A stretch of 46,157 nt of DNA from Flavobacteriia bacterium (GCA_947446925.1 CANFHU010000022.1:1-46157); one strand, 5' to 3'. Positions 1 through 8,466 are shown, counted from the first letter of the stretch. Notes: generated by a model from the sequence alone, not told the origin. Numbers and translations: made by a program.

Positions 1-108
1 AACAGACAACTCCATTCGTTCTATTTCTTGAACTACGGACAGTTTAAAACTCATTGAGTAATCCTTTTGACTACGTTTTTCGTAAACGACTTTTTCTACT
101 TTTTCCAT
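1..108 (-). mobile_element. IS3-family-like transposase OrfA, N-terminal 36 codons (partial)
   Basis: Read on the minus strand, an ATG at 108-106 opens a frame that runs off the window start. The visible 36 residues begin MEKVEKVVYEKRSQKDYSMS and continue FKLSVVQEIERMELSV. This resembles the start of the helix-turn-helix OrfA protein of IS3-family transposases in Bacteroidota, which bind the element's ends. The element end probably lies a few tens of bases upstream of the ATG, near 137-146, where the minus strand reads TGTCTAGTCC, but no second inverted repeat is visible to prove this. Family assignment rests on recalled similarity. Confidence 0.6.
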
Positions 109-121
109 AACGATTAAAATT

Positions 122-403
122 TTGTATCGCTATTTCAGGACTAGACAATTACAAGAAATTAAGAATGGTCTAAAAAGCATACAGTCCGCTTTTATTTTAT
201 TAGAAGCAGACTCTGAAAAAATCAAGACTTTAATTAAGGACCAGAGATATGATTTACTTACTGCGCATACTGTAAAAACAAAAGAATTATATGACCAATT
301 AAAGCAGATTGAAATCAAGTACAATGCTATTAAACGTCTTCTAAATGAGGATTTTGAAGAAGATAAAATAGAGATTGAAATACTAATTAACTGGTTTAGA
401 TGA
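122..403 (+). pseudogene. Small coiled-coil ORF, probably the 3' remnant of a gene cut by the IS element
   Basis: This 93-codon frame has no ATG start; it begins at a TTG at 122 inside what is probably the left end of the neighbouring IS3-like element. From about residue 9 the protein is charged and helix-prone (KNGLKSIQSAFILLEADSEK, then KTKELYDQLKQIEIKYNAIK), suggesting a short coiled coil. No family was recognised. The simplest reading is that the IS inserted into a gene and only its 3' part remains, fused in frame to IS sequence. It could still be a complete small gene using TTG, as the stop and the following spacer look normal. Confidence 0.45.
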
Positions 404-433
404 TTTTCATTTTTTATATCGGAATATAATATT

Positions 434-441
434 TAGGTTTG
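434..441 (+). promoter_or_regulatory. Bacteroidota-type -7 element (TAGGTTTG)
   Basis: TAGGTTTG is a full match to the Bacteroidota -7 consensus TAnnTTTG and lies 26 nt before the ATG of the HExxH protein gene. No clear TTG -33 element sits at the usual distance. Confidence 0.4.
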
Positions 442-467
442 AAATATAAAAATTAAAAATTTTAAAT

Positions 468-2984
468 ATGTTAAACGATTTAACAAGAATATTCGAAAAT
501 TTAACAATTGAAAAAGGGAAAATATCCGATAAAAAAAAGGAATCCGCTAAAAAATTAGCTATCTGGTTTAAAGAAAAATGCGAAGAATATTATTCGGATA
601 TCACCGATGAAGAAATTATTGAAAAAGCAAGATTTGCAATAATCAACATAGAAGTAATCAAAAATTACATCCCTAAAAAAAAGGATAAAAAAAATAAAAC
701 GGATGAAAAAGTTGAAATCGTTGAAAAGGATAAAACGGATTCAAATTTTGTGTCAGAAAAAATTAAATACAAAAGAAATACTTTAAAAAATATACAAAAA
801 CAATTAAATCATCTTTTTTATAATTCTAATGAAATTAGAAGTTATTCAACATTATCCGACGAATTTTTAGAAAAAACATTTCCTTATTGGACAAAAAAAG
901 AACGAAATACAGTAATTAGAATATATGAAAATTATTTTAGATTATTAATAAATCAAGATGAAAATGCAGCCTATGATCGATTAGTGGAGGGATATAGTAG
1001 AATTCCGAAACAATCCATAATTGACATAAGTCCAGGATATTTTATTCAAATGAAAAAAAGTCTTTGGTCAATTAATGTCTTGGAAGATGAATTTAAAGAA
1101 GATGCAAATATTAAAAAGGCACAAAAAAAATGGAATTCACTTCTAGATGGTATAGCAGATGTAGCTTATAGCAGTCCCAATAAATCTCCATTCACGAATA
1201 TAGAAAACTTGAATGGTCATCCTGAATTATCGGATGAAATGCATGAAGACTTTGACACGAAAGACCACGTAGAAAAAATTAGAGATTTTGCACGAAAAGT
1301 ATATTCTTTAAACATCTTAACAAAATCAGAAAAAAAATATTTTGAATTATTAATTAATTGTACCTATTTCGAAGATGAATCCAATGAACCTATCGAACAC
1401 AAAATTTCATTTTTAGCACTTGTTCAAAAACGATGGGATGAACTTGGTAACAAAAAAGTTAATGGTCGAAAATTATTATCTCGATTACGGAAAAAACTTC
1501 TAAGTGTACCTGGTTTAAAAGAAGGACTTCATTTTATTACCCTAGATACAGACAATACAGAAGGTATTGAAGCTTTAGATTTTCTTTTAGCAAATATGTA
1601 TCCAAACACTATCTCAAATAAATCAGTAGCATATCAGTTTTCACCTGAAGAGTTAGAGAAAATGCTTGAATTAAAAAAGATACTTCAAAATGAAGATATA
1701 AATGATGACAAAAAATTAAATTTCAAGTTTGAAATCGATCGTTTCCCAGAAGTTTATTTTGAGAACAAATTGGAAAAGTTAAATGAATCATTAATTAACG
1801 AATTACATACGAAAAATTCTGATGATGAAAATTCTGATGATGAAGAAAGTATATTCCGATATAAAAATTATATAAAAAAAGACCTTCCAAAAAATATTAA
1901 AGATAAAATAGCAAATCACGAAACTTTAACAGAAGATGAGAAAAAAGATCTGTTTGATTTGGATGAATATGTGAAGCATCCAAATTTTAATATAGATTCT
2001 TTAGGAATATACGAATTATCTGGGGGGGCTAAATCTGAAGGTAAAATCGTATTATATAAAGATGTTATTGAAGCTTATGTTAAAAACCGAAATAAAAAAC
2101 ATTATAACATCGATGAAAAAGATGTTCGATTAAATGTATTGATGCACGAATTAGGGCATTGGGTTTCTCATTGGCCTATTGCTAATAATTCCAATTGGAG
2201 AATCGGTTACAATACGGGTCATAAAAAAACACAAGAAGCAATTGCTCAATTTATTGCATATTGGATGACAAAAGGCGATGAAGATTTGGGGAAAGCATTT
2301 AAATTAATGAAACCTACAAAGAAAGATAGTCCCTATCTATTATATGAAAATTTAATATCACAAGATATTTCTGAAATCTTAAATAAGATTGTAGATTTAA
2401 GAAAACATCATTATTTAAATGATTCAGCTCAATATCGTTATTTAGCGGATTCCTCTTTAAATTACATAGATAATCCTATGCTAATGCACTTAAAAACTTG
2501 TCTTATTTTTAATGACTCGCTTGAGGCTATATCTGATTGCACACTAGATCCAGAGGCTATTCTACTGATACAAGATGAAATAAAAAAAGAGGTAAAAGAA
2601 GGAGTAAAAATGGAAGATTTAGATTCGCTAAAAGAATTTTTAAATGATTTAAATATTAGCGAAAAAGAAGAACTAATATTTACAGGGGAATATGATAATA
2701 TTGCTTTTGAAAAATTTGAAGATAAAACTTTATATAAAATCATAGTACCAAATCCAAATCAAGTAGAAGGCGAAGACAGGAATTATGTAGTATGGAAATA
2801 TGAGGGAGATAAAGTTTTGAAATTTAACAAAGAGACAGATGAACTATTTTCAGATTGGGAAGCTAATGAAAATTTTAAAGCTAAATCAAAGTTTAGAGCT
2901 CAAGCAAAGTTAATATATAAATATATTTATGGTGACAGCCGTAGTTCAAAATTATCTGCTGATATGGGGGATTTAGGTTTTTAA
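468..2984 (+). CDS. Large lysine-rich protein with HExxH (zincin-like) motif
   Basis: An 838-residue protein with no signal peptide or membrane segment, so probably cytoplasmic. It is very rich in Lys, Glu, Asp and Asn, with low-complexity stretches near residues 66-90 and 440-460. The one recognisable feature is H560-E-L-G-H564 in VLMHELGHWVSHW, followed by E590 in TQEAIAQFIAYW. This HExxH plus a downstream Glu 26 residues after the first Glu... H pair is the layout of gluzincin-type zinc peptidases. The roughly 550-residue N-terminal part matches no family I know. Family knowledge suggests zinc binding and proteolysis, but this is inferred from the motif alone. The gene is preceded by a TAnnTTTG element and has over 100 nt of spacer after it, so it is probably a single transcription unit. 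Confidence 0.7.
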   Translation: MLNDLTRIFENLTIEKGKISDKKKESAKKLAIWFKEKCEEYYSDITDEEIIEKARFAIINIEVIKNYIPKKKDKKNKTDEKVEIVEKDKTDSNFVSEKIKYKRNTLKNIQKQLNHLFYNSNEIRSYSTLSDEFLEKTFPYWTKKERNTVIRIYENYFRLLINQDENAAYDRLVEGYSRIPKQSIIDISPGYFIQMKKSLWSINVLEDEFKEDANIKKAQKKWNSLLDGIADVAYSSPNKSPFTNIENLNGHPELSDEMHEDFDTKDHVEKIRDFARKVYSLNILTKSEKKYFELLINCTYFEDESNEPIEHKISFLALVQKRWDELGNKKVNGRKLLSRLRKKLLSVPGLKEGLHFITLDTDNTEGIEALDFLLANMYPNTISNKSVAYQFSPEELEKMLELKKILQNEDINDDKKLNFKFEIDRFPEVYFENKLEKLNESLINELHTKNSDDENSDDEESIFRYKNYIKKDLPKNIKDKIANHETLTEDEKKDLFDLDEYVKHPNFNIDSLGIYELSGGAKSEGKIVLYKDVIEAYVKNRNKKHYNIDEKDVRLNVLMHELGHWVSHWPIANNSNWRIGYNTGHKKTQEAIAQFIAYWMTKGDEDLGKAFKLMKPTKKDSPYLLYENLISQDISEILNKIVDLRKHHYLNDSAQYRYLADSSLNYIDNPMLMHLKTCLIFNDSLEAISDCTLDPEAILLIQDEIKKEVKEGVKMEDLDSLKEFLNDLNISEKEELIFTGEYDNIAFEKFEDKTLYKIIVPNPNQVEGEDRNYVVWKYEGDKVLKFNKETDELFSDWEANENFKAKSKFRAQAKLIYKYIYGDSRSSKLSADMGDLGF

Positions 2985-3024
2985 TTAATAATTATCATTA
3001 TAAACTTATTTAGTTACTAGAATT

Positions 3025-3052
3025 TGTCACAAATCAACATCCTAGCCGCTTC
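3025..3052 (+). promoter_or_regulatory. TGTCACA-N17-CTTC element (copy 1)
   Basis: TGTCACA at 3025-3031, 17 nt, then CTTC at 3049-3052, 38 nt before the ATG at 3091. The same element with identical internal spacing precedes the genes at 4235, 6300 and 7955. It is probably a promoter or an activator site. Confidence 0.5.
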
Positions 3053-3090
3053 TATAAATATAAATAATTATTTACTTAAATTTTTAGACT

Positions 3091-3831
3091 ATGTTAACAT
3101 TAATTGAGTACACAAATTTCAGAAATGGGTTAGCACACCTTTACCCAAATTTACAAATGCATCCTTCTTATGAAGATTATGTTGAATATGAAAATTTATG
3201 GGAGAAATATATACTAAATGCTGCCACATTACTCAAAACACAACTTCCTATAAAAAGGATTGGTTTAATTGGGATGGAAAGTGCTCCTGGAGGAACTGAA
3301 CACCCGCACCCTAATTATATTTTTTATAATACACATCAGATAATTAGACAAACAGGAGATGATTATCTTAAAAATATTTTTAATGGATCTCATATAATAC
3401 CAGGCTATTATCATAACGGTTTAACTAAGCAAGAATGTCTAGATGGATTAATGAATCAAACTGACTTTGCTAGAAATAAGCGACCAATAATTTTATTTGA
3501 TTTATTACCAACACATGGAATTAGCCTGAGCACACCTGTTAGAACGTTTCTTGGATCAGGTGTAATCCCGGAAATTAATTTAGAAATTCAGAACAAAATG
3601 AATTTTATTTTAATAAATCTTTTAACCCCATTATCATTGACTTGGTCTGATGTTCATATTAGATTTGCTTGTCCTCCTTCTACTGTAATTTTACCAAGTA
3701 TTATACCAACAATTATCGATAACAATACACAAGATGCTACTATTCATCTTGTAACAATAAACACAATGGGCGGAGGAATAGCACCAAATCAAAATGCTCT
3801 AAGAGATAATATTATTTATCATGGTTTTTAA
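3091..3831 (+). CDS. Unknown protein, possible UDG-like fold
   Basis: A 246-residue protein without signal peptide. Two segments recall the uracil-DNA glycosylase superfamily fold: IKRIGLIGMESAPGG near residues 74-88 (strand, then a Gly/Pro-rich loop, as in motif 1) and RPIILFDLLPTHGISLSTP near 131-150. The key catalytic residues of known UDG families are not evident, so this is a weak fold-level suggestion only. It could equally be another alpha/beta enzyme. The C-terminal third has no motif I recognise. The gene has its own TGTCACA-N17-CTTC element upstream and a strong terminator downstream, so it forms a single-gene unit. Confidence 0.55.
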   Translation: MLTLIEYTNFRNGLAHLYPNLQMHPSYEDYVEYENLWEKYILNAATLLKTQLPIKRIGLIGMESAPGGTEHPHPNYIFYNTHQIIRQTGDDYLKNIFNGSHIIPGYYHNGLTKQECLDGLMNQTDFARNKRPIILFDLLPTHGISLSTPVRTFLGSGVIPEINLEIQNKMNFILINLLTPLSLTWSDVHIRFACPPSTVILPSIIPTIIDNNTQDATIHLVTINTMGGGIAPNQNALRDNIIYHGF

Positions 3832-3887
3832 TATTCTATGATTAAATATAATTATAAAAATTAATCAAAACTAACAACAACTACAAA

Positions 3888-3918
3888 CGTTCTTACATGA
3901 TGTAAGAGCGTTTTTTTT
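3888..3918 (+). terminator. Rho-independent terminator after the 246-residue gene
   Basis: A 10-bp stem (CGTTCTTACA / TGTAAGAGCG, one G-T pair) with a TGA loop, followed directly by eight T. The rest of the 3832-4234 gap is AT-rich and holds only the next promoter element. Confidence 0.85.
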
Positions 3919-4166
3919 ATTTGTGTAAAATATTAAAATCCAACCATTTAAACTTTATAAATTCATTGTTTTTGGGGAAATCTCCACTTATAAAAGATTT
4001 ATTTTTACATGGTTATATTTCGATTGAAATCAAACAAACACCATAATCAAACATTAGATATTGATGTTTTTAAAATATTCTTATCAAATAGTTAATTAGT
4101 TAATCAATTAATAAACTGATAGTTAATAATTTTTTTTCAAAATATAAATTAATTTACACTTTTTTT

Positions 4167-4194
4167 TGACACAATTTTAATGAAACTACACTTA
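4167..4194 (+). promoter_or_regulatory. TGACACA-N17-CTTA element (copy 2)
   Basis: TGACACA at 4167-4173, exactly 17 nt, then CTTA at 4191-4194 followed by TAAATAAT; 40 nt before the ATG at 4235. Same layout as the copies before 3091, 6300 and 7955. Confidence 0.5.
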
Positions 4195-4234
4195 TAAATA
4201 ATGATAAGGAAATATAAACTCTTAAACATTATTT

Positions 4235-4717
4235 ATGAAAAATTTAACATTAAAAATTGTATCAGGCGGTCAAACTGGTGTAGATCTAGGTGCTCTAAAA
4301 GCAGCAAAAAAAGCTGGAATCGCTACGGGTGGTTGTTTACCTAAAGGGTGTAAAACGGAAGACGGAATAGATCTTAGTCTTAAAGTTAGATATAGTATGT
4401 ATGAGTCTACTAAATCTGATTATAAAGATAGAACGGAACAAAATGTACGTAAAACGGATGCTACTGTTATACTAACTGGTGTAAAATCTAGAGGTTCTGA
4501 TTTAACTAAAAAAATCTGTGAAAAATTCGAGAAAGAGTATGTATTAGTAGATATTAACGATCTAGATGCTTCCGAAAAAATAGTGAATTTTGTGCAAGAA
4601 ATTTTTAACAAAAAATCTAGAAAAATAATTTTAAATGTGGCTGGAAATAGAGAGTCTAAATATCCTGGTATTGAAAACAAAACGATGGAAATTTTAGAAA
4701 AATGTTTTTCTATATGA
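4235..4717 (+). CDS. cpYpsA/SLOG-family protein (putative molybdenum carrier family)
   Basis: A 160-residue protein that begins with the hallmark LKIVSGGQTGVDLGALKAA (residues 6-24) and ends with LNVAGNRESKYPGIENKTM. These are the motifs of the family annotated as putative molybdenum carrier, regrouped in the literature as circularly permuted YpsA within the SLOG superfamily (Rossmann-like, nucleotide or nucleotide-derivative binding). SLOG proteins are often found in prokaryotic conflict and nucleotide-signalling contexts, so the true ligand here is unknown and the carrier name should not be taken literally. The length fits the family. No signal peptide. It sits alone behind a TGACACA-N17-CTTA element. 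Confidence 0.85.
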   Translation: MKNLTLKIVSGGQTGVDLGALKAAKKAGIATGGCLPKGCKTEDGIDLSLKVRYSMYESTKSDYKDRTEQNVRKTDATVILTGVKSRGSDLTKKICEKFEKEYVLVDINDLDASEKIVNFVQEIFNKKSRKIILNVAGNRESKYPGIENKTMEILEKCFSI

Positions 4718-4813
4718 AATTTTGTTTTCTTCAAAATATACTAATGAAATTTTTACGAAATATTGGTCAAATGAGAATTAATAAAATCATTAATCATTTA
4801 AAATCAAATTATT

Positions 4814-5365
4814 ATGAAAAAATTATTTTATATGATTTGTATCCTTTTTCTATTTATAGAAAAGTCTAATGCTCAGTCTGCTATAGAAACCGAATTTGTA
4901 AAACAACTTAATAGTTACCGTAAAAAACATGGTTTAGGTCCTGTAATCTATGATGCAGAAATATCAAAAGTAGCTTTATACCATGCTAACTATTTGGCAA
5001 AATGTACTAAGGTTAATCATTCAGCTCATAATGATAAATTACCACATGATGAACAATTTGATGTTAATGATCATAAAGAAATGAATTTTGAACAAAGAAT
5101 TTCAATGTTGCCCAATAAAAATATATGGGGAGAAATACAAATACAAGGTAATCTAACTAGTAAAAATACTTCAATTTCAGAGATTGTTAAAATTGCAATT
5201 AAAGCATTTGATTCGTCTCCAAAACACAAAGCGATTATGTTATGTGAGGATCTTAATGAAGCTTCAAATAGTATAGGCGTATCTATAGTAAAAAAAGAAA
5301 TAGCATACGAAGAATATGTGGATTATGCTATAAACATAGACTTTGGAGTGCAAATAAACAAGTAA
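4814..5365 (+). CDS. Secreted CAP/SCP-domain protein
   Basis: A 183-residue protein with a clear N-terminal signal peptide (hydrophobic residues 5-14, cleavage likely after SNAQ at about 21). The mature part starts FVKQLNSYRKKHGLGPVIYD, the classic first helix of CAP (SCP/PR-1-like) domains, and has SPKHKAIML...SIGVSIV near residues 135-160, matching the family's second conserved block. CAP proteins are extracytoplasmic; bacterial members have varied and mostly unknown roles. There is no T9SS sorting domain, so it is probably periplasmic. A degenerate TGGTCAA-N17-CATT lies upstream (4764-4791), possibly a weak form of the element shared by its neighbours. Confidence 0.8.
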   Translation: MKKLFYMICILFLFIEKSNAQSAIETEFVKQLNSYRKKHGLGPVIYDAEISKVALYHANYLAKCTKVNHSAHNDKLPHDEQFDVNDHKEMNFEQRISMLPNKNIWGEIQIQGNLTSKNTSISEIVKIAIKAFDSSPKHKAIMLCEDLNEASNSIGVSIVKKEIAYEEYVDYAINIDFGVQINK

Positions 5366-5466
5366 ATCTAATTGTTTAATAATAGTATAATCAATGAATT
5401 GAATGAAATAGTGATCTAGTTCCTTAGTAGTGGTTTCTTAATGTTTAATAATTAAAATTTATAACT

Positions 5467-6111
5467 ATGAATTACAAAAATTTAGCCGATGTACCTGGTA
5501 TCAAAAAAATCATCCCTCAGATGTTTGTTTGGCATGTAACATTACGGGAGAATAGAGATACAATTTTTAAATTTGGTTTACGACCCGATAAAAGTGAACA
5601 TAATTGCGTCTTCGCAAATAATCACGGAAAAAAAATCACATTATTCTACCCGTTTTGTCTCGAGATTTACAACGATACCTATCGGAATGAGAATCTAATT
5701 AAATATGATTATTGGCGCATAGACACCACCTTGTTCGACGCAGACTGGTATATTGATCCAAATATGAAAAATGGACCAAAAGAGTATATGGAAGATGACC
5801 AAGATTATATTGCAACTGAAAGTCGTATACCCAAATACGCTATGGATTTATTTGAAGTATTAGATGTGTTTTACATTAAAAAGATGTATGTAGTTGTGTC
5901 TGGAAAAGATAAAATAAAGGGTAGAAATCACTCTATTGCCTTAGGAGGCAAAGAAAATAAAGAGATAAAAAAACAAATAGCTGAATATCGAAAAGAACTA
6001 AACATCACAAAAATTTATACAAGAAGGTATCTCTATTTTAATGAAGAAAAAGAAGATTTTCCATTAGGAGCTCGAAGCGAGTTTATTTACCGTCGAGAAA
6101 TGTTTTATTGA
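5467..6111 (+). CDS. Unknown protein resembling ADP-ribosyltransferase (ART)-fold enzymes
   Basis: A 214-residue cytoplasmic-looking protein. The segment FVWHVTLRENRDTIFKFGLR (about residues 19-38) followed by NCVFANNHGKK has the pattern seen in ART-fold proteins such as Tpt1 and DarT relatives: an H in the first strand, a helix ending in GL+P, then a strand with a hydrophobic-Phe-Ala pattern. DYWRIDTTLFDADWYIDPNM near residues 81-100 fits the next strands. The first motif His (H22) is present; I cannot confidently place the remaining catalytic residues, so activity is not shown. If correct, it would transfer ADP-ribose from NAD or act on RNA ends. It could also be an unrelated fold. Confidence 0.55.
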   Translation: MNYKNLADVPGIKKIIPQMFVWHVTLRENRDTIFKFGLRPDKSEHNCVFANNHGKKITLFYPFCLEIYNDTYRNENLIKYDYWRIDTTLFDADWYIDPNMKNGPKEYMEDDQDYIATESRIPKYAMDLFEVLDVFYIKKMYVVVSGKDKIKGRNHSIALGGKENKEIKKQIAEYRKELNITKIYTRRYLYFNEEKEDFPLGARSEFIYRREMFY

Positions 6112-6236
6112 TACGTACTACTTCTACTTGCATTGAGAATTGAGTTCATTTAAATTTCATTTGAGATAAAATTTAAAAAATAAAATACTGTATTTGAGGT
6201 TATTATAAATTATTATTAAAATTCATTAAAATTTAT

Positions 6237-6264
6237 TGTCACATAATCATAGTCACACAGCTTA
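6237..6264 (+). promoter_or_regulatory. TGTCACA-N17-CTTA element (copy 3)
   Basis: TGTCACA at 6237-6243, 17 nt, CTTA at 6261-6264 then AATAAATA, 35 nt before the ATG at 6300. A second partial AGTCACACA lies within the spacer. Confidence 0.5.
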
Positions 6265-6299
6265 AATAAATATACAACTAATATTTACTTAAAACTTTT

Positions 6300-6662
6300 A
6301 TGATTATGAAAACTATTCAAATTAATTCCGCAAACAATTTAACTTTTTCAATTACCAAAAATCGCATTAAAACAAATCCAAATCCTCAAAAAAAGTCTGG
6401 TTTTGATTATGCATTCATTGAAAATGAAAATCACATAAGAGAGTCTTTTAATCAATTATTAAAAAAGATACCTAAATCTTCTGGCACACTAATTATTTCA
6501 ACACTTCCCTCTCATCTTCAAAAACCTACAACAATTTCATTAATCCGATCCGATGAAAATTTAAGGGAAACGCTTCGTCTTAAAGGGATCAACTACTTAA
6601 AAGATATACTTTCTACTTACCTCATATCTAAACTTCAGATTCAATTGGCTTATGCCGATTGA
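6300..6662 (+). CDS. Unknown small protein, first gene of a three-gene unit
   Basis: A 120-residue protein with no signal peptide and no family I recognise. It is basic in the first half (SITKNRIKTNPNPQKKSGFD) and has a strand-like segment SSGTLIISTLPSHLQKP near the middle. Two in-frame ATGs are possible (6300 and 6306); the spacing to the promoter element does not decide. It is followed after 36 nt by the 139-residue gene and then, after 22 nt, by a secreted-protein gene, all in the same direction and without a terminator, so the three are probably co-transcribed from the TGTCACA-N17-CTTA element. Confidence 0.55.
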   Translation: MIMKTIQINSANNLTFSITKNRIKTNPNPQKKSGFDYAFIENENHIRESFNQLLKKIPKSSGTLIISTLPSHLQKPTTISLIRSDENLRETLRLKGINYLKDILSTYLISKLQIQLAYAD

Positions 6663-6698
6663 ATCACCATTTTTCACTAATTATTAAAAAAAATAACC

Positions 6699-7118
6699 AT
6701 GGAAAATTGGAAAAGAAACATTTTGGAATTCCTTCATAAAGAAGAGTTAATCCTTTACATCGGATGGAATAAAATTCTAGAAGAATGGGTCGAAGAATGG
6801 GGGGAGTTTATGGGACAAATTAAGCTTGGTAATATTCAAGTAAAAAATAATGGAAAGGATATTGAAATCTCACTTTCAAATGATATCGAACAAACAATTA
6901 ATTTATACTATTTTTTAAAGTTTGATGAACAAACGGCTCTTTATGATCAAATTTTATGGATAGAATATACACTACATTACGATCATCAAACTGAAACATA
7001 TACAAATACCATTGAAGAAATATCCAGAAAAACAGACCCAATACATGAAAAAGAATTTGTGCTATCCTACCTAAACATTTTATTTATAAACTATTATACA
7101 AAATACAATCATTTATAA
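6699..7118 (+). CDS. Unknown small protein, paralog of the 150-residue protein at 7955
   Basis: A 139-residue soluble protein of unknown function. It starts MENWKRNILEFLHKEELILY and ends with EKEFVLSYLNILFINYYTKY. The protein at 7955-8407 starts MESWKKNVEKLHAENGFFLV and ends with ECDFVLNYLTILLRNYLKEL, and both have a W-rich segment near residues 22-35 (NKILEEWVEEWGEFM versus NHQLFLWISSWRKEI). The two are therefore diverged paralogs of one family that I do not recognise. Both are acidic overall with many aromatic residues. It is the middle gene of the 6300-7857 unit. Confidence 0.6.
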   Translation: MENWKRNILEFLHKEELILYIGWNKILEEWVEEWGEFMGQIKLGNIQVKNNGKDIEISLSNDIEQTINLYYFLKFDEQTALYDQILWIEYTLHYDHQTETYTNTIEEISRKTDPIHEKEFVLSYLNILFINYYTKYNHL

Positions 7119-7140
7119 TTCACCTTTAAAACTAAATACT

Positions 7141-7857
7141 ATGAAACTTTTAACGATGACATTTTTACTTTTTACAAGTTTTTGTTTACTTGGACAAACC
7201 GATAAGTTAGAATCAGTTAGTATTCGAGACACAAAAAAAATAAAGGCTATCCTCCAAATTTTCAAAGAAAAAAGGATGCAAGACTCTATCGCAAAAGCAG
7301 AAAAAGAAAGAGCGTTAGAACTGGAACAAAACCCATATCATTTTTACTATTACGATGAAACTGCATATGATGAAAATGGTAATTTAAAATACACTTCCGA
7401 AGATCACATTGATTATAAGATCAATCCAACCAAAGTTGACTTCGATTTTTTTAAATCTTGGGGAGTTAATGTTTCCGCCATAGATACACTAGGAACTTTT
7501 ATCCCAATGAATTTTGCGTTACTCGATACGTTGTATTTAATAAACAATGTAAAGTTCAATAATCATTTAAAATTGGATACTTTGTGGCAAGATGAATTTC
7601 TTGAAGACTTCGCTAAGGCATATGTCTACTATTCCAAAAAAAGTTTGATGATGCGACACTTAAACTATATATGTGATGATCTGATTTTAAAAAACATAGT
7701 TGTTGGTATTTCTGAAAACAAAAAACTAAAAAAAGATCTAGGAAGTAAGCGTTTGAGAAATCTTCAAATTTGTGTCTTTACCCATAAAAATAGTCAAAGT
7801 ATTAATGTTGTTATTTTGGTAAAAAAGAGATTCCGACACAATTATTACTATCTATAA
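7141..7857 (+). CDS. Unknown exported protein
   Basis: A 238-residue protein with an N-terminal signal peptide (MKLLTMTFLLFTSFCLLGQ, cleavage near residue 19). The mature part begins with a charged helical stretch, KIKAILQIFKEKRMQDSIAK followed by an E/K-rich run to about residue 62, then a Tyr-rich segment NPYHFYYYDETAYD, and a C-terminal domain of about 150 residues with no recognised motif. No lipobox and no T9SS sorting domain, so it is probably periplasmic or attached to the outer membrane by other means. Third gene of the unit starting at 6300. Confidence 0.55.
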   Translation: MKLLTMTFLLFTSFCLLGQTDKLESVSIRDTKKIKAILQIFKEKRMQDSIAKAEKERALELEQNPYHFYYYDETAYDENGNLKYTSEDHIDYKINPTKVDFDFFKSWGVNVSAIDTLGTFIPMNFALLDTLYLINNVKFNNHLKLDTLWQDEFLEDFAKAYVYYSKKSLMMRHLNYICDDLILKNIVVGISENKKLKKDLGSKRLRNLQICVFTHKNSQSINVVILVKKRFRHNYYYL

Positions 7858-7897
7858 TACTGTTTTAATTTTAATTAAAATTTATTTTGAGTGATAA

Positions 7898-7925
7898 TGT
7901 CACATTTGAAATAAATCATTCCTTA
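7898..7925 (+). promoter_or_regulatory. TGTCACA-N17-CTTA element (copy 4)
   Basis: TGTCACA at 7898-7904, 17 nt, CTTA at 7922-7925, 29 nt before the ATG at 7955. Same internal spacing as the copies at 3025, 4167 and 6237. Confidence 0.5.
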
Positions 7926-7954
7926 TTTATATGTAACACTTAATCTAAAAGAAT

Positions 7955-8407
7955 ATGGAAAGTTGGAAAAAAAATGTAGAAAAATTACATGCTGAAAATG
8001 GATTTTTTTTAGTCTCTGAATGGAATCATCAATTGTTTTTATGGATCTCCTCCTGGAGAAAAGAAATTGAAAAAGATCAATTACATGTAAAATTTGACAG
8101 AAAGGTCGATTGCTATGTTTTTAAAATCTCAAAATCAATTCATAAACCATTCATTATTAATTTATATTTTGAAGTAGTCGATAATCAACTTGCTTTGAAA
8201 CTAAATTACACACGACGATTCCTACTTGAAAAACACATTTACAACATCTTTAATCCTTCCTCTAATTTAACAGAATTAGATGACTACGAAATAGTAGATG
8301 AAGTACTATTCAATTACCAAGAACCAATCCTTGAATGTGATTTTGTATTAAATTATCTCACGATTTTACTAAGGAATTATTTAAAAGAGTTAGGTACTTT
8401 TGAATAA
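7955..8407 (+). CDS. Unknown small protein, paralog of the 139-residue protein at 6699
   Basis: A 150-residue soluble protein. Both ends and a tryptophan-containing segment near residues 22-35 match the protein at 6699-7118, showing duplication followed by strong divergence in the middle. No signal peptide and no recognised domain. It has its own TGTCACA-N17-CTTA element, whereas its paralog is an internal operon gene, so the two may be expressed at different levels under the same control. Confidence 0.6.
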   Translation: MESWKKNVEKLHAENGFFLVSEWNHQLFLWISSWRKEIEKDQLHVKFDRKVDCYVFKISKSIHKPFIINLYFEVVDNQLALKLNYTRRFLLEKHIYNIFNPSSNLTELDDYEIVDEVLFNYQEPILECDFVLNYLTILLRNYLKELGTFE

Positions 8408-8466
8408 TATTTAACTCGTTTATTATCAAATATTTTTTCATTAATTAATTTAAAATCTATACTATT

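Noticed and set aside
2462-2743. Reverse-strand 93-codon frame inside the HExxH gene
   Set aside because: Low-complexity Ser/Phe-rich product that mirrors the Lys/Glu-rich forward gene.
3025-7925. TGWCACA element as a sigma-54 promoter
   Set aside because: Sigma-54 sites need TGGCAC-N5-TTGC; here the second part is CTTM after 17 nt.
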